A stretch of 21,091 nucleotides of DNA from an uncultured Caryophanales bacterium (GTDB taxonomy: Bacteria; Bacillota_I; Bacilli_A; RF39; UBA660). The stretch's first letter is position 1. Every line of letters begins with the position of its first letter. Shown in pieces: positions 8,618 through 14,995 of this stretch. Where the stretch lies: positions 1 to 21,091 of the forward strand of contig CAMYXG010000006.1 in assembly GCA_947303225.1 (NCBI GenBank), given 5' to 3'. Made by a program: the position numbers and the translations under genes. Below the pieces are notes generated by a model that was given only the letters and a program-made list of their open reading frames with translations, was not told the DNA's origin and ran no database searches.

Positions 8618-9400
8618 ATTACCACTAATTATACTAGATATATCCATTATATTATTATCATTCATTACTTTAGGTAGTTCTCCATTCCATTTTTCAATAA
8701 ACTTTTCTTGTATAATATACTCATTTAATGTTTGCCCTTTTAACTCATTTGCTTGTTTTTCTGCTTCTGCTTTTACAATTTTCTTTTCAGCTTCTATTTT
8801 TTCTTTTTCTAGTTCTTGTTTTGCTGTTAAAACTTTTTGCTCTGCTATTTGTTTTTCTTCAATTGCCTTATCGAATTCTTGACTGAAACTAAAATTCGTA
8901 ATATTGAAATCTGTGATGGTAATTCCATATTTTCTTACTTTTGAAGATAGTTCTTCCATACATTTCTTACTGACATCACTGCGATTCGTAATAAGTTCTT
9001 CTGCTGTATATTTTGAAGTAATAGCTTTGATACTTTCTTCAATTGCTGGCTCTAGAATTACTCGATTATAGTCTGTTCCTACTTCTTTATATAGCTTCGT
9101 TGCAGTTTTTTTCTCTACCTTATAGTTTACGGCTAGATTCATATTAACTTCTTGTAAGTCTTTACTTGAGCTACTGGTTTCTACTTCTGATTTTTGTATT
9201 TTAATATTCATTTTTTGTATATTATCAATAAAAGGTATTTTGTAATTGATTCCTTCATTTGTTGATTTTTCTATTACTTTTCCAAAGCGAATTCGAATTC
9301 CTACTTCTCCACTATGAATGATTGTTATGGAGTTTATGAATATAACCCCAATTATAAAGATTATGATTATCCAGTATTTTTTTTCTTCTATTATTTTCAT
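8609..9400 (-). CDS. SPFH/prohibitin-like membrane protein
   Basis: A 263-residue member of the SPFH (stomatin/prohibitin/flotillin/HflK-C) family. An N-terminal membrane segment (about 9-29) is followed by the PHB domain start IHSGEVGIRIRFGKVI and the typical GINYKIPFIDNIQKMNIKIQ stretch, then the EPAIEESIKAITSKYTAEELIT helix region (117-138). A charged Ala/Glu/Lys coiled coil covers about 175-225, and the tail is short. Such proteins form large membrane-bound rings that organise membrane domains and often control FtsH-type proteases. AGGAGG at 9405-9410 lies four bases before the ATG. Transcription starts from a strong promoter at 9535-9563 and passes through a leader that matches the Mn2+ riboswitch, so expression is probably set by manganese. 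It is a single-gene unit ended by its own terminator. Family assignment is secure; role in this organism is unknown. Confidence 0.9.
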   Translation of the reverse strand: MKIIEEKKYWIIIIFIIGVIFINSITIIHSGEVGIRIRFGKVIEKSTNEGINYKIPFIDNIQKMNIKIQKSEVETSSSSKDLQEVNMNLAVNYKVEKKTATKLYKEVGTDYNRVILEPAIEESIKAITSKYTAEELITNRSDVSKKCMEELSSKVRKYGITITDFNITNFSFSQEFDKAIEEKQIAEQKVLTAKQELEKEKIEAEKKIVKAEAEKQANELKGQTLNEYIIQEKFIEKWNGELPKVMNDNNIMDISSIISGNKS

Positions 9401-9413
9401 ATATCCTCCTTTT

Positions 9414-9451
9414 AGAGTCTAAAAAAAGACTCTTATTTTCATAAAAGTCTT
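9414..9451 (-). terminator. Riboswitch-controlled terminator with overlapping antiterminator
   Basis: The terminator is an 11-base-pair stem (9441-9451 with 9426-9436, one G-U pair) closed by a four-base GAAA loop, followed by T at 9421-9425. Its first arm includes the 3' strand of riboswitch helix P1 and the loop strand AAGA, so aptamer folding and termination exclude each other. A second hairpin, AGAGTCT (9427-9433) with AGACTCT (9414-9420), uses bases of the terminator's other arm and would act as an antiterminator ending just before the AGGAGG ribosome site. The layout predicts that Mn2+ switches the gene on. Confidence 0.78.
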
Positions 9452-9527
9452 GTTCTTTCAAAATAACCCAGATAATTATATCGGTTGTTGAGTTACTTCA
9501 TCTACTGATGGAACTACTCCCTTTCAA
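9443..9527 (-). promoter_or_regulatory. yybP-ykoY-type (Mn2+) riboswitch aptamer
   Basis: Read on the minus strand, the order of elements is that of the yybP-ykoY aptamer. P1 is AAAG (9521-9524) with CTTT (9444-9447). The conserved loop 1 is GGAGTA (9515-9520) facing AAGA (9448-9451). The upper part of P1 is GTTC (9511-9514) with GAAC (9452-9455). Hairpin P2 is CATC (9507-9510) with GATG (9499-9502). The lower P3 helix is AGTAAC (9492-9497) with GTTATT (9462-9467), and the loop 3 strand TCAACAAC (9484-9491) faces a GG on the other side. The upper P3 is GATA/TATC closing a TAAT loop. P4 is missing, giving a three-way junction. The match to family RF00080 was judged by eye from remembered consensus and the known L. 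lactis example. Confidence 0.8.
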
Positions 9528-9534
9528 TGACTTT

Positions 9535-9563
9535 ATTATATCATAAATTCATTGAAATTTCAA
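9535..9563 (-). promoter_or_regulatory. Promoter of the riboswitch-SPFH unit
   Basis: On the minus strand TTGAAA (9558-9563) and TATAAT (9535-9540) are 17 bases apart, and TGA before the -10 box gives an extended -10 element. Transcription would start near 9528, just before the riboswitch. Confidence 0.88.
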
Positions 9564-9582
9564 TATACGATGCTTCTCTCAA

Positions 9583-10251
9583 TTATCTCTTTTTTACTAA
9601 TTGATAAATATCTTCATGAATTTCAGAAATTGATTTCATTTGATTATCTTTACTGCAATGAATAATATCCCAATTTAAATATTTTGATAGAAATAATGCA
9701 TTATCATATACTTTTTTCATAAATTCTAAGTCACTTTCATGAATATCATTGATAATCCCATCATTTGTTTTTCTTTCTTCTCGAAGTTTCGTAACTACTT
9801 CAAATGGGGCTTCTAAAAAGATTATTTGGTCCGGTTTTTGAATTTGTAATTTATGAAATTCAAAGTCATAGATATCATCAATAAATTCTTTTTTTTCTTC
9901 TTCTGTTTCTAGTAATGCTGCTTGATAGATTAGACTAGATGTTGTATATCGATCTAGTAAAATCGTACTTCCTTCATCATACTCTTTTTTTAATTCTGTA
10001 TTCCATGTGATGGCTCTATCCATAGCATATAAACTATTGATAAAATATGGAGATAGTTCCTTTGGAGAACCATAAGTCCCTTTTAAATATTCTTCTACTG
10101 GTCTTCCTTGGGGTGTATTGTATGAAGGAAAATGATGAGTTAGTATTCTTTCTCCATCTTCTTGTAGGTGTTTTCCTAATAGTTTATACTGAGTTGATTT
10201 TCCAATTCCATCACAAGCACCTTCCATGACAATTAATTTTCCTTTTTTCAT
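9583..10251 (-). CDS. tmk: dTMP kinase (thymidylate kinase-like)
   Basis: A 222-residue P-loop kinase that phosphorylates dTMP to dTDP in DNA precursor synthesis. The N-terminal beta strand IVMEG leads into the P-loop ACDGIGKST (12-20), and Q21 follows as in thymidylate kinases (KSTQ). The DRY motif is D100-R101-Y102, followed by TTSSLIYQ, as in the family. The lid region (about 155-172) holds R157 and R160 but is not the Arg-rich bacterial type II form. The P-loop has one residue more than usual between its first Gly (G11) and GK. Length is normal for TMPK. AAGGA lies a few bases before the ATG. Its stop codon is only about 20 bases from the next promoter, and I see no terminator, so read-through into the riboswitch leader is possible. 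A related deoxynucleoside kinase is the main alternative. Confidence 0.85.
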   Translation of the reverse strand: MKKGKLIVMEGACDGIGKSTQYKLLGKHLQEDGERILTHHFPSYNTPQGRPVEEYLKGTYGSPKELSPYFINSLYAMDRAITWNTELKKEYDEGSTILLDRYTTSSLIYQAALLETEEEKKEFIDDIYDFEFHKLQIQKPDQIIFLEAPFEVVTKLREERKTNDGIINDIHESDLEFMKKVYDNALFLSKYLNWDIIHCSKDNQMKSISEIHEDIYQLVKKR

Positions 10252-10272
10252 ATTGCTTTTCCTTTCTTTTTT

Positions 10273-10281
10273 ATCTTACCA
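10273..10281 (-). promoter_or_regulatory. Possible extended -10 promoter for tmk
   Basis: TGG-TAAGAT on the minus strand resembles an extended -10 element; the -35 position is only a T-run that belongs to the upstream terminator. It is weak evidence, but tmk needs some promoter if the terminator at 10296-10316 works. Confidence 0.35.
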
Positions 10282-10295
10282 TATCTTGCCATAAG

Positions 10296-10316
10296 AAAAA
10301 AGGACTATATGTCCTT
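10296..10316 (-). terminator. Intrinsic terminator after the CFI-box gene
   Basis: A six-base-pair stem AAGGAC/GTCCTT (10300-10305 with 10311-10316) with a five-base loop and a run of six T on the minus strand. The TAG stop codon of 10305-10877 is in the hairpin. Confidence 0.75.
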
Positions 10317-10877
10317 CTTCATTTTCTTCACAAATCTGCCATGTCCTCCACGAGTTGTATCATAGTCTTCTGGTACTTTTTCATCTACTTCTATTTGATA
10401 GAATGATTTTAAAAGTTTTGTCATTTCTGTATATCTTACAATAGCTTCTTCTTCTCTTCCTTCTTGAATAAATGTAACGACTGGTTCTATATATGCTAAA
10501 TGTAATCCTCTCACAACTAGCATCTCTTCTTGTTCTAATTTTTTAGAAATCATTGGTCCTACTGTATCATATTCAAATAAAATATCTTTATATTGATCCT
10601 CTTTTTGAAGTACATTTTTTCTAAAACGTCTTAGTGTTTCTAATTCTTTACAATTATCTTCTAAACCTAGACGATGACACAAAATTGTTGTGATATAACA
10701 ATCACTAGAAGAATTTCTATTTTGATAATGACGGCTACAACTATCTTCTGGATAATAATATGCTCCAAACCATGTACAGTATCCTTTTACATAATTTGCA
10801 TTTGTATTATCATATAATTCATTTTTTTTGCTATCTTCAAAATTAAGACAACTTCCACATTTTCCTTCATATAACAT
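10305..10877 (-). CDS. Cys-cluster protein with CFI-box-like motif
   Basis: A 190-residue protein of unknown function. The N-terminal 50 residues hold C7-x2-C10, C34, C47 and H50, which could bind a metal ion. C60-YITTIL-C67 followed by KELETLRRFRKNVL and a DTVGPMISKKL segment matches the general form of the CFI-box module (CFIATAxx...LRRFRDxxL...GP), seen as a short conserved unit in many bacterial proteins of unknown role. The rest is helical and charged. No signal peptide or membrane segment is seen. A GGGGGA ribosome site lies eight bases before the ATG. It is the second gene of a unit with 10906-11328, 28 bases downstream of it. The motif is seen directly; the family name is from memory. 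Confidence 0.7.
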   Translation of the reverse strand: MLYEGKCGSCLNFEDSKKNELYDNTNANYVKGYCTWFGAYYYPEDSCSRHYQNRNSSSDCYITTILCHRLGLEDNCKELETLRRFRKNVLQKEDQYKDILFEYDTVGPMISKKLEQEEMLVVRGLHLAYIEPVVTFIQEGREEEAIVRYTEMTKLLKSFYQIEVDEKVPEDYDTTRGGHGRFVKKMKKDI

Positions 10878-10905
10878 ATTTAATTCCCCCTATATTTATA
10901 TATGC

Positions 10906-11328
10906 CTAATATTTTTTTATTTTTTGTTTTTCCATTTCATAAAGATTATTTTCTTCTTCTATTCTACTAATCAATTCATTTAATTGACTACTAATGTATC
11001 CTTTATAAAACTTTCTAAATATCATTGGTCCATCCTTATGAAAATACAATAGATTTTTTAGAATATGATATAATTCTTCTACTGAATCATCTTGATTTTT
11101 TAGTCGTTCTACTACGGAATCAATTGTATATTCACCACTATTTAGCATTTTCATAAAAACAATTGTTTTTTCAAACTCATGACCATGATCTTTTCCTTCT
11201 TTTATTGCTTCTGATACATATTGTGCCCAAGCAACTTTTTTACCATCACTTAAATATGATTTTCCTTCTATGATATAAAATGGTATTTTCCTTATTTGTT
11301 TTTTCTTATAGTCTTCTTCATCCCACAT
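10906..11328 (-). CDS. Unrecognised small helical protein
   Basis: A 140-residue, Lys/Glu-rich, probably all-helical soluble protein that I do not recognise. It has no signal peptide, membrane segment or Cys. A GPMIFRKF segment near residue 105 faintly echoes the GPMISKKL segment of the next gene's product, too short to claim homology. It is the first gene of the two-gene unit, with a consensus promoter and a GAGGGG ribosome site (11338-11343) nine bases before the ATG. The strong promoter and ribosome site argue that it is real. Confidence 0.72.
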   Translation of the reverse strand: MWDEEDYKKKQIRKIPFYIIEGKSYLSDGKKVAWAQYVSEAIKEGKDHGHEFEKTIVFMKMLNSGEYTIDSVVERLKNQDDSVEELYHILKNLLYFHKDGPMIFRKFYKGYISSQLNELISRIEEENNLYEMEKQKIKKY

Positions 11329-11337
11329 ATTCTCTAA

Positions 11338-11386
11338 CCCCTCTTTGCATGTTGCTAATTATACTAAATTTCTATTTATTTGTCAA
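11338..11386 (-). promoter_or_regulatory. Consensus promoter of the two-gene unit
   Basis: On the minus strand TTGACA (11381-11386) and TATAAT (11358-11363) are exactly 17 bases apart, a perfect sigma-A consensus, followed by the GAGGGG ribosome site at 11338-11343. Confidence 0.9.
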
Positions 11387-11408
11387 TCATTCGTACTCTT
11401 TTTAGAAA

Positions 11409-12818
11409 CTAAGAATTCTTTGCTTCTAAATTTCTATTTATTTTTTCTGTTGCGGCATGTACCGTATCTTCATTTGGATACATAACCCAATCTGTTAAGC
11501 TTCCAAAACGATGTACGGTATCATGACCATCTTCTCCGTCTACAGATTGAATTTCTATTGTCCAGCGATTTCCATTATTCATGATGTCCTTTACACTATT
11601 GGTAATAATTTTTTTAGGAATATCCGTTTCATATGAATTGGATAATGCATTTAATATTTCTTCATAATTAGCAAGAGTTTCTTTTGTAGCTAGTTTTTTT
11701 AGAATAGCAACAATTATTTTTTGCATATTTTGTTGTCTAACACGATCTCTTCCATTAAAGGCATTTCTTGTTCTAGAAGCAGCGATTGCTTCATATCCAT
11801 CTAGATGCTGACATCCTTTTCTTATGGAATAACTAACTGTTTTACGATATCCATTTGAATAGATATTGTATGCTCCGTTGTAGGCATAATCAGAGCAATA
11901 TTCAATTCCTCCAATTTCATCAATTAATTTTACAACACTATCTGAATCTATCTTTATATAATAATCAATATTAATTCCAAATAGATTAGCAATACTTTCT
12001 TTACTTACATCGATTCCTTCTGTAATAAAGCTTAGTTTATTTTTATAATCATATCCTACAACATCTACGTAATAGTCTCTAGGTATACTGGTTAATAATA
12101 CTGTATGCGTTTTTGTATTTACTGTAATAATGGTATTAAAATCCATTAATCCTACATAATCTGTTCCACCTACATATATATTAAAACTATCTTCTCTATT
12201 TGAACTATTTTGTTTTAATTTTTTACTTATGGAAAGCTCTGTAATGATTTGATAATCTTCTTCTTTTCGATTCTCATCTAACTCCATTATAATATTAAAG
12301 TTTGTTTTTTCGATTAATACAAATTTTAATTCTTGATGATCTAATTGATCCATTAATGAGTTTAATTCATTAAAATTCAACTCTTCCACTGAATATGTCT
12401 TTTTTAATAGATTGATGGCTTCTGATACATTTATACTTTCTTCATAATATCCAATTTCTCCAGAAATATCTTTTTTCTTATACTTGTTTTCTGCTCTAGC
12501 AATCACATAATATTTAATTTTTTCTGTTTTTACTACTTTAAAACTATTCTCTAAAAAATCATTTATATTATGAACATGATATAAACCAAAAATAGTACAT
12601 CCTAATAATAATATCAGTAATAATACTCCTATGATTCTAATGATATGTTTTTTTCTAGTTGATAAGATAATACCTAAACTTAAAACTATTATAACTCCTA
12701 TTATCATGAATATGAGATACTTCATAGGAAGTAAATCTAATTGAAATAATTCTACCATTAATAATATAGATAATAAGATTGTTAGAATAGTAATGATTAT
12801 TTTTAATATCTTTTTCAT
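11409..12818 (-). CDS. LytR-CpsA-Psr (LCP) family cell-wall polymer ligase
   Basis: A 469-residue LCP protein. Enzymes of this family move teichoic acid-like or capsule polymers from lipid carriers to peptidoglycan on the outer face of the membrane. Three membrane segments (about 4-26, 33-53, 59-80) are followed by an accessory extracellular part (about 85-205) and the LCP domain (about 212-375). Typical motifs are YVGGTD with D220, TSIPRDYYVDV with R247 and D248, and the GYEAIAASRTRN...GRDRVRQQ block with R349, R351, R357, R359 and R361. C308 and C336 could form a disulfide. Three N-terminal helices plus an accessory domain resemble streptococcal CpsA more than the single-helix TagU type. 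AGGAGG (12827-12832) is eight bases before the ATG. The TAG stop lies in the loop region of a hairpin (11402-11431) without a T-tract, so the terminator is uncertain. Confidence 0.9.
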   Translation of the reverse strand: MKKILKIIITILTILLSILLMVELFQLDLLPMKYLIFMIIGVIIVLSLGIILSTRKKHIIRIIGVLLLILLLGCTIFGLYHVHNINDFLENSFKVVKTEKIKYYVIARAENKYKKKDISGEIGYYEESINVSEAINLLKKTYSVEELNFNELNSLMDQLDHQELKFVLIEKTNFNIIMELDENRKEEDYQIITELSISKKLKQNSSNREDSFNIYVGGTDYVGLMDFNTIITVNTKTHTVLLTSIPRDYYVDVVGYDYKNKLSFITEGIDVSKESIANLFGINIDYYIKIDSDSVVKLIDEIGGIEYCSDYAYNGAYNIYSNGYRKTVSYSIRKGCQHLDGYEAIAASRTRNAFNGRDRVRQQNMQKIIVAILKKLATKETLANYEEILNALSNSYETDIPKKIITNSVKDIMNNGNRWTIEIQSVDGEDGHDTVHRFGSLTDWVMYPNEDTVHAATEKINRNLEAKNS

Positions 12819-12845
12819 TGTACTATCCTCCTTTTTTTCTTGGAT

Positions 12846-12854
12846 ATTATATCA
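12846..12854 (-). promoter_or_regulatory. Extended -10 promoter of the LCP gene
   Basis: TGA-TATAAT on the minus strand (TATAAT at 12846-12851) lies about 28 bases before the ATG of the LCP gene. The -35 position is poor. Confidence 0.6.
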
Positions 12855-12914
12855 TATTATGATGAATTTGGCTAGTATATTTTATTATCTATGTAAAGAT
12901 ATTTTTTTTTATTC

Positions 12915-12942
12915 AAAAAAAGAAGTGTTTTTTACACTTCTT
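12915..12942 (-). terminator. Intrinsic terminator of the sortase cassette
   Basis: A perfect nine-base-pair stem (12920-12928 with 12934-12942) with a five-base loop and a run of T after it on the minus strand. The stop codon of 12932-13753 is in the loop. Confidence 0.88.
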
Positions 12943-13753
12943 CATGAGTATGATGTCTATGTCTTTTATGATAATGTATGAAAAATAATTGTAAGATAAT
13001 AGCTATTATGATATATATAATGGCAAGTATTTTTATCGATATGAATGTATTCTTAATTATTTTTCTGATTATTTCAGAAAATGTTTTACTAAATACAGTA
13101 ATACTACTTAGTCCTGCTGTTTTATTGATATACCAGGTTACAAATAAAAGAATAAAGCTTGTTGTGAATAATGGTACAGGAAGTAACTTTTTGATGGTCT
13201 TTTTTCTTAACAAGATTAGTATTATGAAGCTAGATACTAATATGATGGCTGCTACTGAGAAGGCTTTTATAATCATATTCATATACTTTCCTACTTTGGT
13301 TAGGTGATTCAACATAGTAAATTCACTATGATAGATTTTCATAATACTATTTATAAAAGTGTCAAAATTCTTTTGATTATCTACTTTATAATTTTTTTCT
13401 TTTAAATTTTTTTCTACATTCTTTCTTAGATTATTTTCAATTTTTGTCGTATTTAATGATTGTTTATGATAATTATAGATAATATCAAGTGTTTGCTTTG
13501 TAGTATCTTTGATATCTTCTTTTGTAAACATAGAATCTATTACTTTATCATCTATTCCGGAAGAAATCATGCTTTCTTTCATTGTTTCTTTTAAGTATCG
13601 TTCTACTTTTTGATAATGCTCTTCATTGAATTGTTTTTCGATAAAAGCTCTATTTAGTACCGTTATTCTTAGTATTAATATTATTGTAGTTAATAATAGA
13701 TATATGGCTAGTAGAAACATTTTTATATGATTTAGAATGGTTGCTTTTTTCAT
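12932..13753 (-). CDS. Four-helix membrane protein of the sortase cassette
   Basis: A 273-residue integral membrane protein of unknown function. Four membrane segments are seen at about 12-32, 160-182, 190-209 and 237-259. Between the first and second lies a large, charged, helical region (about 34-158), probably outside the cell. The last 14 residues form a His-rich cytoplasmic tail (HYHKRHRHHTHEEV) with six His. The ATG overlaps the TGA of the sortase gene as ATGA, so the two are almost certainly translationally coupled and work together. It is the last gene of the cassette. No family name is offered; a role as partner or regulator of the sortase is inference. Confidence 0.82.
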   Translation of the reverse strand: MKKATILNHIKMFLLAIYLLLTTIILILRITVLNRAFIEKQFNEEHYQKVERYLKETMKESMISSGIDDKVIDSMFTKEDIKDTTKQTLDIIYNYHKQSLNTTKIENNLRKNVEKNLKEKNYKVDNQKNFDTFINSIMKIYHSEFTMLNHLTKVGKYMNMIIKAFSVAAIILVSSFIILILLRKKTIKKLLPVPLFTTSFILLFVTWYINKTAGLSSITVFSKTFSEIIRKIIKNTFISIKILAIIYIIIAIILQLFFIHYHKRHRHHTHEEV

Positions 13754-14394
13754 GAATGATCACCTACTAACTTTGCATAGGCAATAAAGCGATCGTTTAC
13801 GTACCATATATTATCTACTGGATAACAAGTATATAGAATTAGCATTTCTTTTTCATTTTGAATTGGGAATGCATCTTCATTTCTGTAATCAGCAATTGCT
13901 GTATGGAATACTTCATATTCATAGTTTCCATAAATTGTTTCTATTTTTACATGATCTCCTATTTTAATTTGTGGTAAAGTATAGAATAATCCATGGGAGT
14001 TATGTGCCGCTAAAACGATACTTCCTCCTTCACCAGGAAATTTACTTCCTGCATAGTGACCTGCTCCTTTTGCTAACTGAGGAGTATCATCTCCATGATA
14101 AATTGGAATATTTACCATGATACTTGGTATTATAATTCTTCCAAATTCACTTCCCCAACTTGGATGGGATGTTAGTCTTTTTTCTACTTGGTCAAAATGG
14201 ACTTTTTCATTGGTTCCATATTCTAAATTTAAGGATAAGGTATTCATCATATTTAACCCTTTTTTGATGATATTACCGAAGAATAAGCTTATTATAAATA
14301 TAATTGTTGCAGAATAGAAAAAAGCAATAATTAAAGAGCTAATTATTGCTTTTACTTTTGTAAGTAATCTACGCTTTTTTGATTTTGTAGACAA
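13750..14394 (-). CDS. Sortase, probably class D-like
   Basis: A 214-residue membrane-anchored transpeptidase that would cut a sorting signal and join the protein to the cell wall. After a basic start, one membrane segment (about 16-39) leads to the sortase domain (about 80-212). Catalytic residues are H131 in LAAHNSHG, C190 in LYTCYP and R202 in NDRFIAYA. The TCYP context resembles class D sortases. The start is TTG at 14392-14394, supported by AGGAG (14404-14408) nine bases upstream; it lies inside the end of the preceding gene (26-base overlap). The gene ends in TGA, overlapping the next ATG. Overlap on both sides makes a tight cassette in which the preceding gene most likely encodes its substrate. 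Confidence 0.92.
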   Translation of the reverse strand: MSTKSKKRRLLTKVKAIISSLIIAFFYSATIIFIISLFFGNIIKKGLNMMNTLSLNLEYGTNEKVHFDQVEKRLTSHPSWGSEFGRIIIPSIMVNIPIYHGDDTPQLAKGAGHYAGSKFPGEGGSIVLAAHNSHGLFYTLPQIKIGDHVKIETIYGNYEYEVFHTAIADYRNEDAFPIQNEKEMLILYTCYPVDNIWYVNDRFIAYAKLVGDHS

Positions 14395-14893
14395 GTAAAC
14401 TTGCTCCTAGTAAAGTAATTAAACCTGCAACATATACTAGACCAGTAGATCCAGTATTAGTGGCGATATGTACACCAACAATTGCAAATACTTCATTTGG
14501 GTTATTATATTTGCTTACGCTTACTCTTCCATCTGCTAAAATAGTTGCTTTTACACCAGTATTTGCACTAACATTTGCACATGCTTTTCTTAGTTCTTCT
14601 GCACATTTTGTTTCTATTTCTTTTATAGAAGTAACTCCATTTCTTCTAGCTGCCTCAACTAGCATGTCAATTTGATCTGCTATATACTGACAATCAGAAC
14701 TAGATAGTTCAAATTCACTTACATAATCATCATAAAGATTTACATATTTTGTAGGTACTTTTAATTGATGACCATTAATATCATAAGTTGCTTTTACTTT
14801 TGCTGTTAATTCAGCTTCTGTCATAGCAAATACATTTTTTGTCGTAAATAATGCTATTAAAGCAATAATTACTAAACATATTTTTTTCTTCAT
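14369..14893 (-). CDS. Small secreted surface protein, likely sortase substrate
   Basis: A 174-residue exported protein. A signal peptide (1-23, ending in VFA) is followed by a soluble, mainly helical domain (about 25-105) with three Cys (C68, C97, C105), a short beta-like part, and a C-terminal sorting-signal layout: VHIATNTGST, a hydrophobic segment (about 151-168) and a basic tail ending KIKKA. The LPXTG position reads ATNTG (144-148), so the usual Leu-Pro is missing but Thr-Gly is kept. The adjacent overlapping sortase gene makes it the likely substrate. AGGAGGG lies nine bases before the ATG, and a promoter precedes it. I do not recognise the helical domain. Confidence 0.85.
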   Translation of the reverse strand: MKKKICLVIIALIALFTTKNVFAMTEAELTAKVKATYDINGHQLKVPTKYVNLYDDYVSEFELSSSDCQYIADQIDMLVEAARRNGVTSIKEIETKCAEELRKACANVSANTGVKATILADGRVSVSKYNNPNEVFAIVGVHIATNTGSTGLVYVAGLITLLGASLLVYKIKKA

Positions 14894-14918
14894 TTTTTGC
14901 TACCCTCCTTACTATTAC

Positions 14919-14947
14919 ATTCTATCTCATTTCTTTTTTCATTGCAA
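14919..14947 (-). promoter_or_regulatory. Promoter of the sortase cassette
   Basis: On the minus strand TTGCAA (14942-14947) and TAGAAT (14919-14924) are 17 bases apart, about 26 bases before the ATG at 14893. No clear terminator is seen between this promoter and the end of the adhesin gene at 14996. Confidence 0.65.
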
Positions 14948-14995
14948 GGCTTTTATTTAGTAATAGCTTTAATTTGTTATAAGAATATTTTATAT

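Noticed and set aside
9401..9530. T-box riboswitch as an explanation for the SPFH gene leader
   Set aside because: The T-box signature (AGGGTGGNACCGCG-like) is absent, whereas the yybP-ykoY loops and pairings are all present.
11402..11431. Hairpin around the LCP gene stop codon as an intrinsic terminator
   Set aside because: The outer arms pair (TTTAGAA/TTCTAAA) but the loop is long and no T-tract follows on the minus strand, so it was not listed as a terminator.
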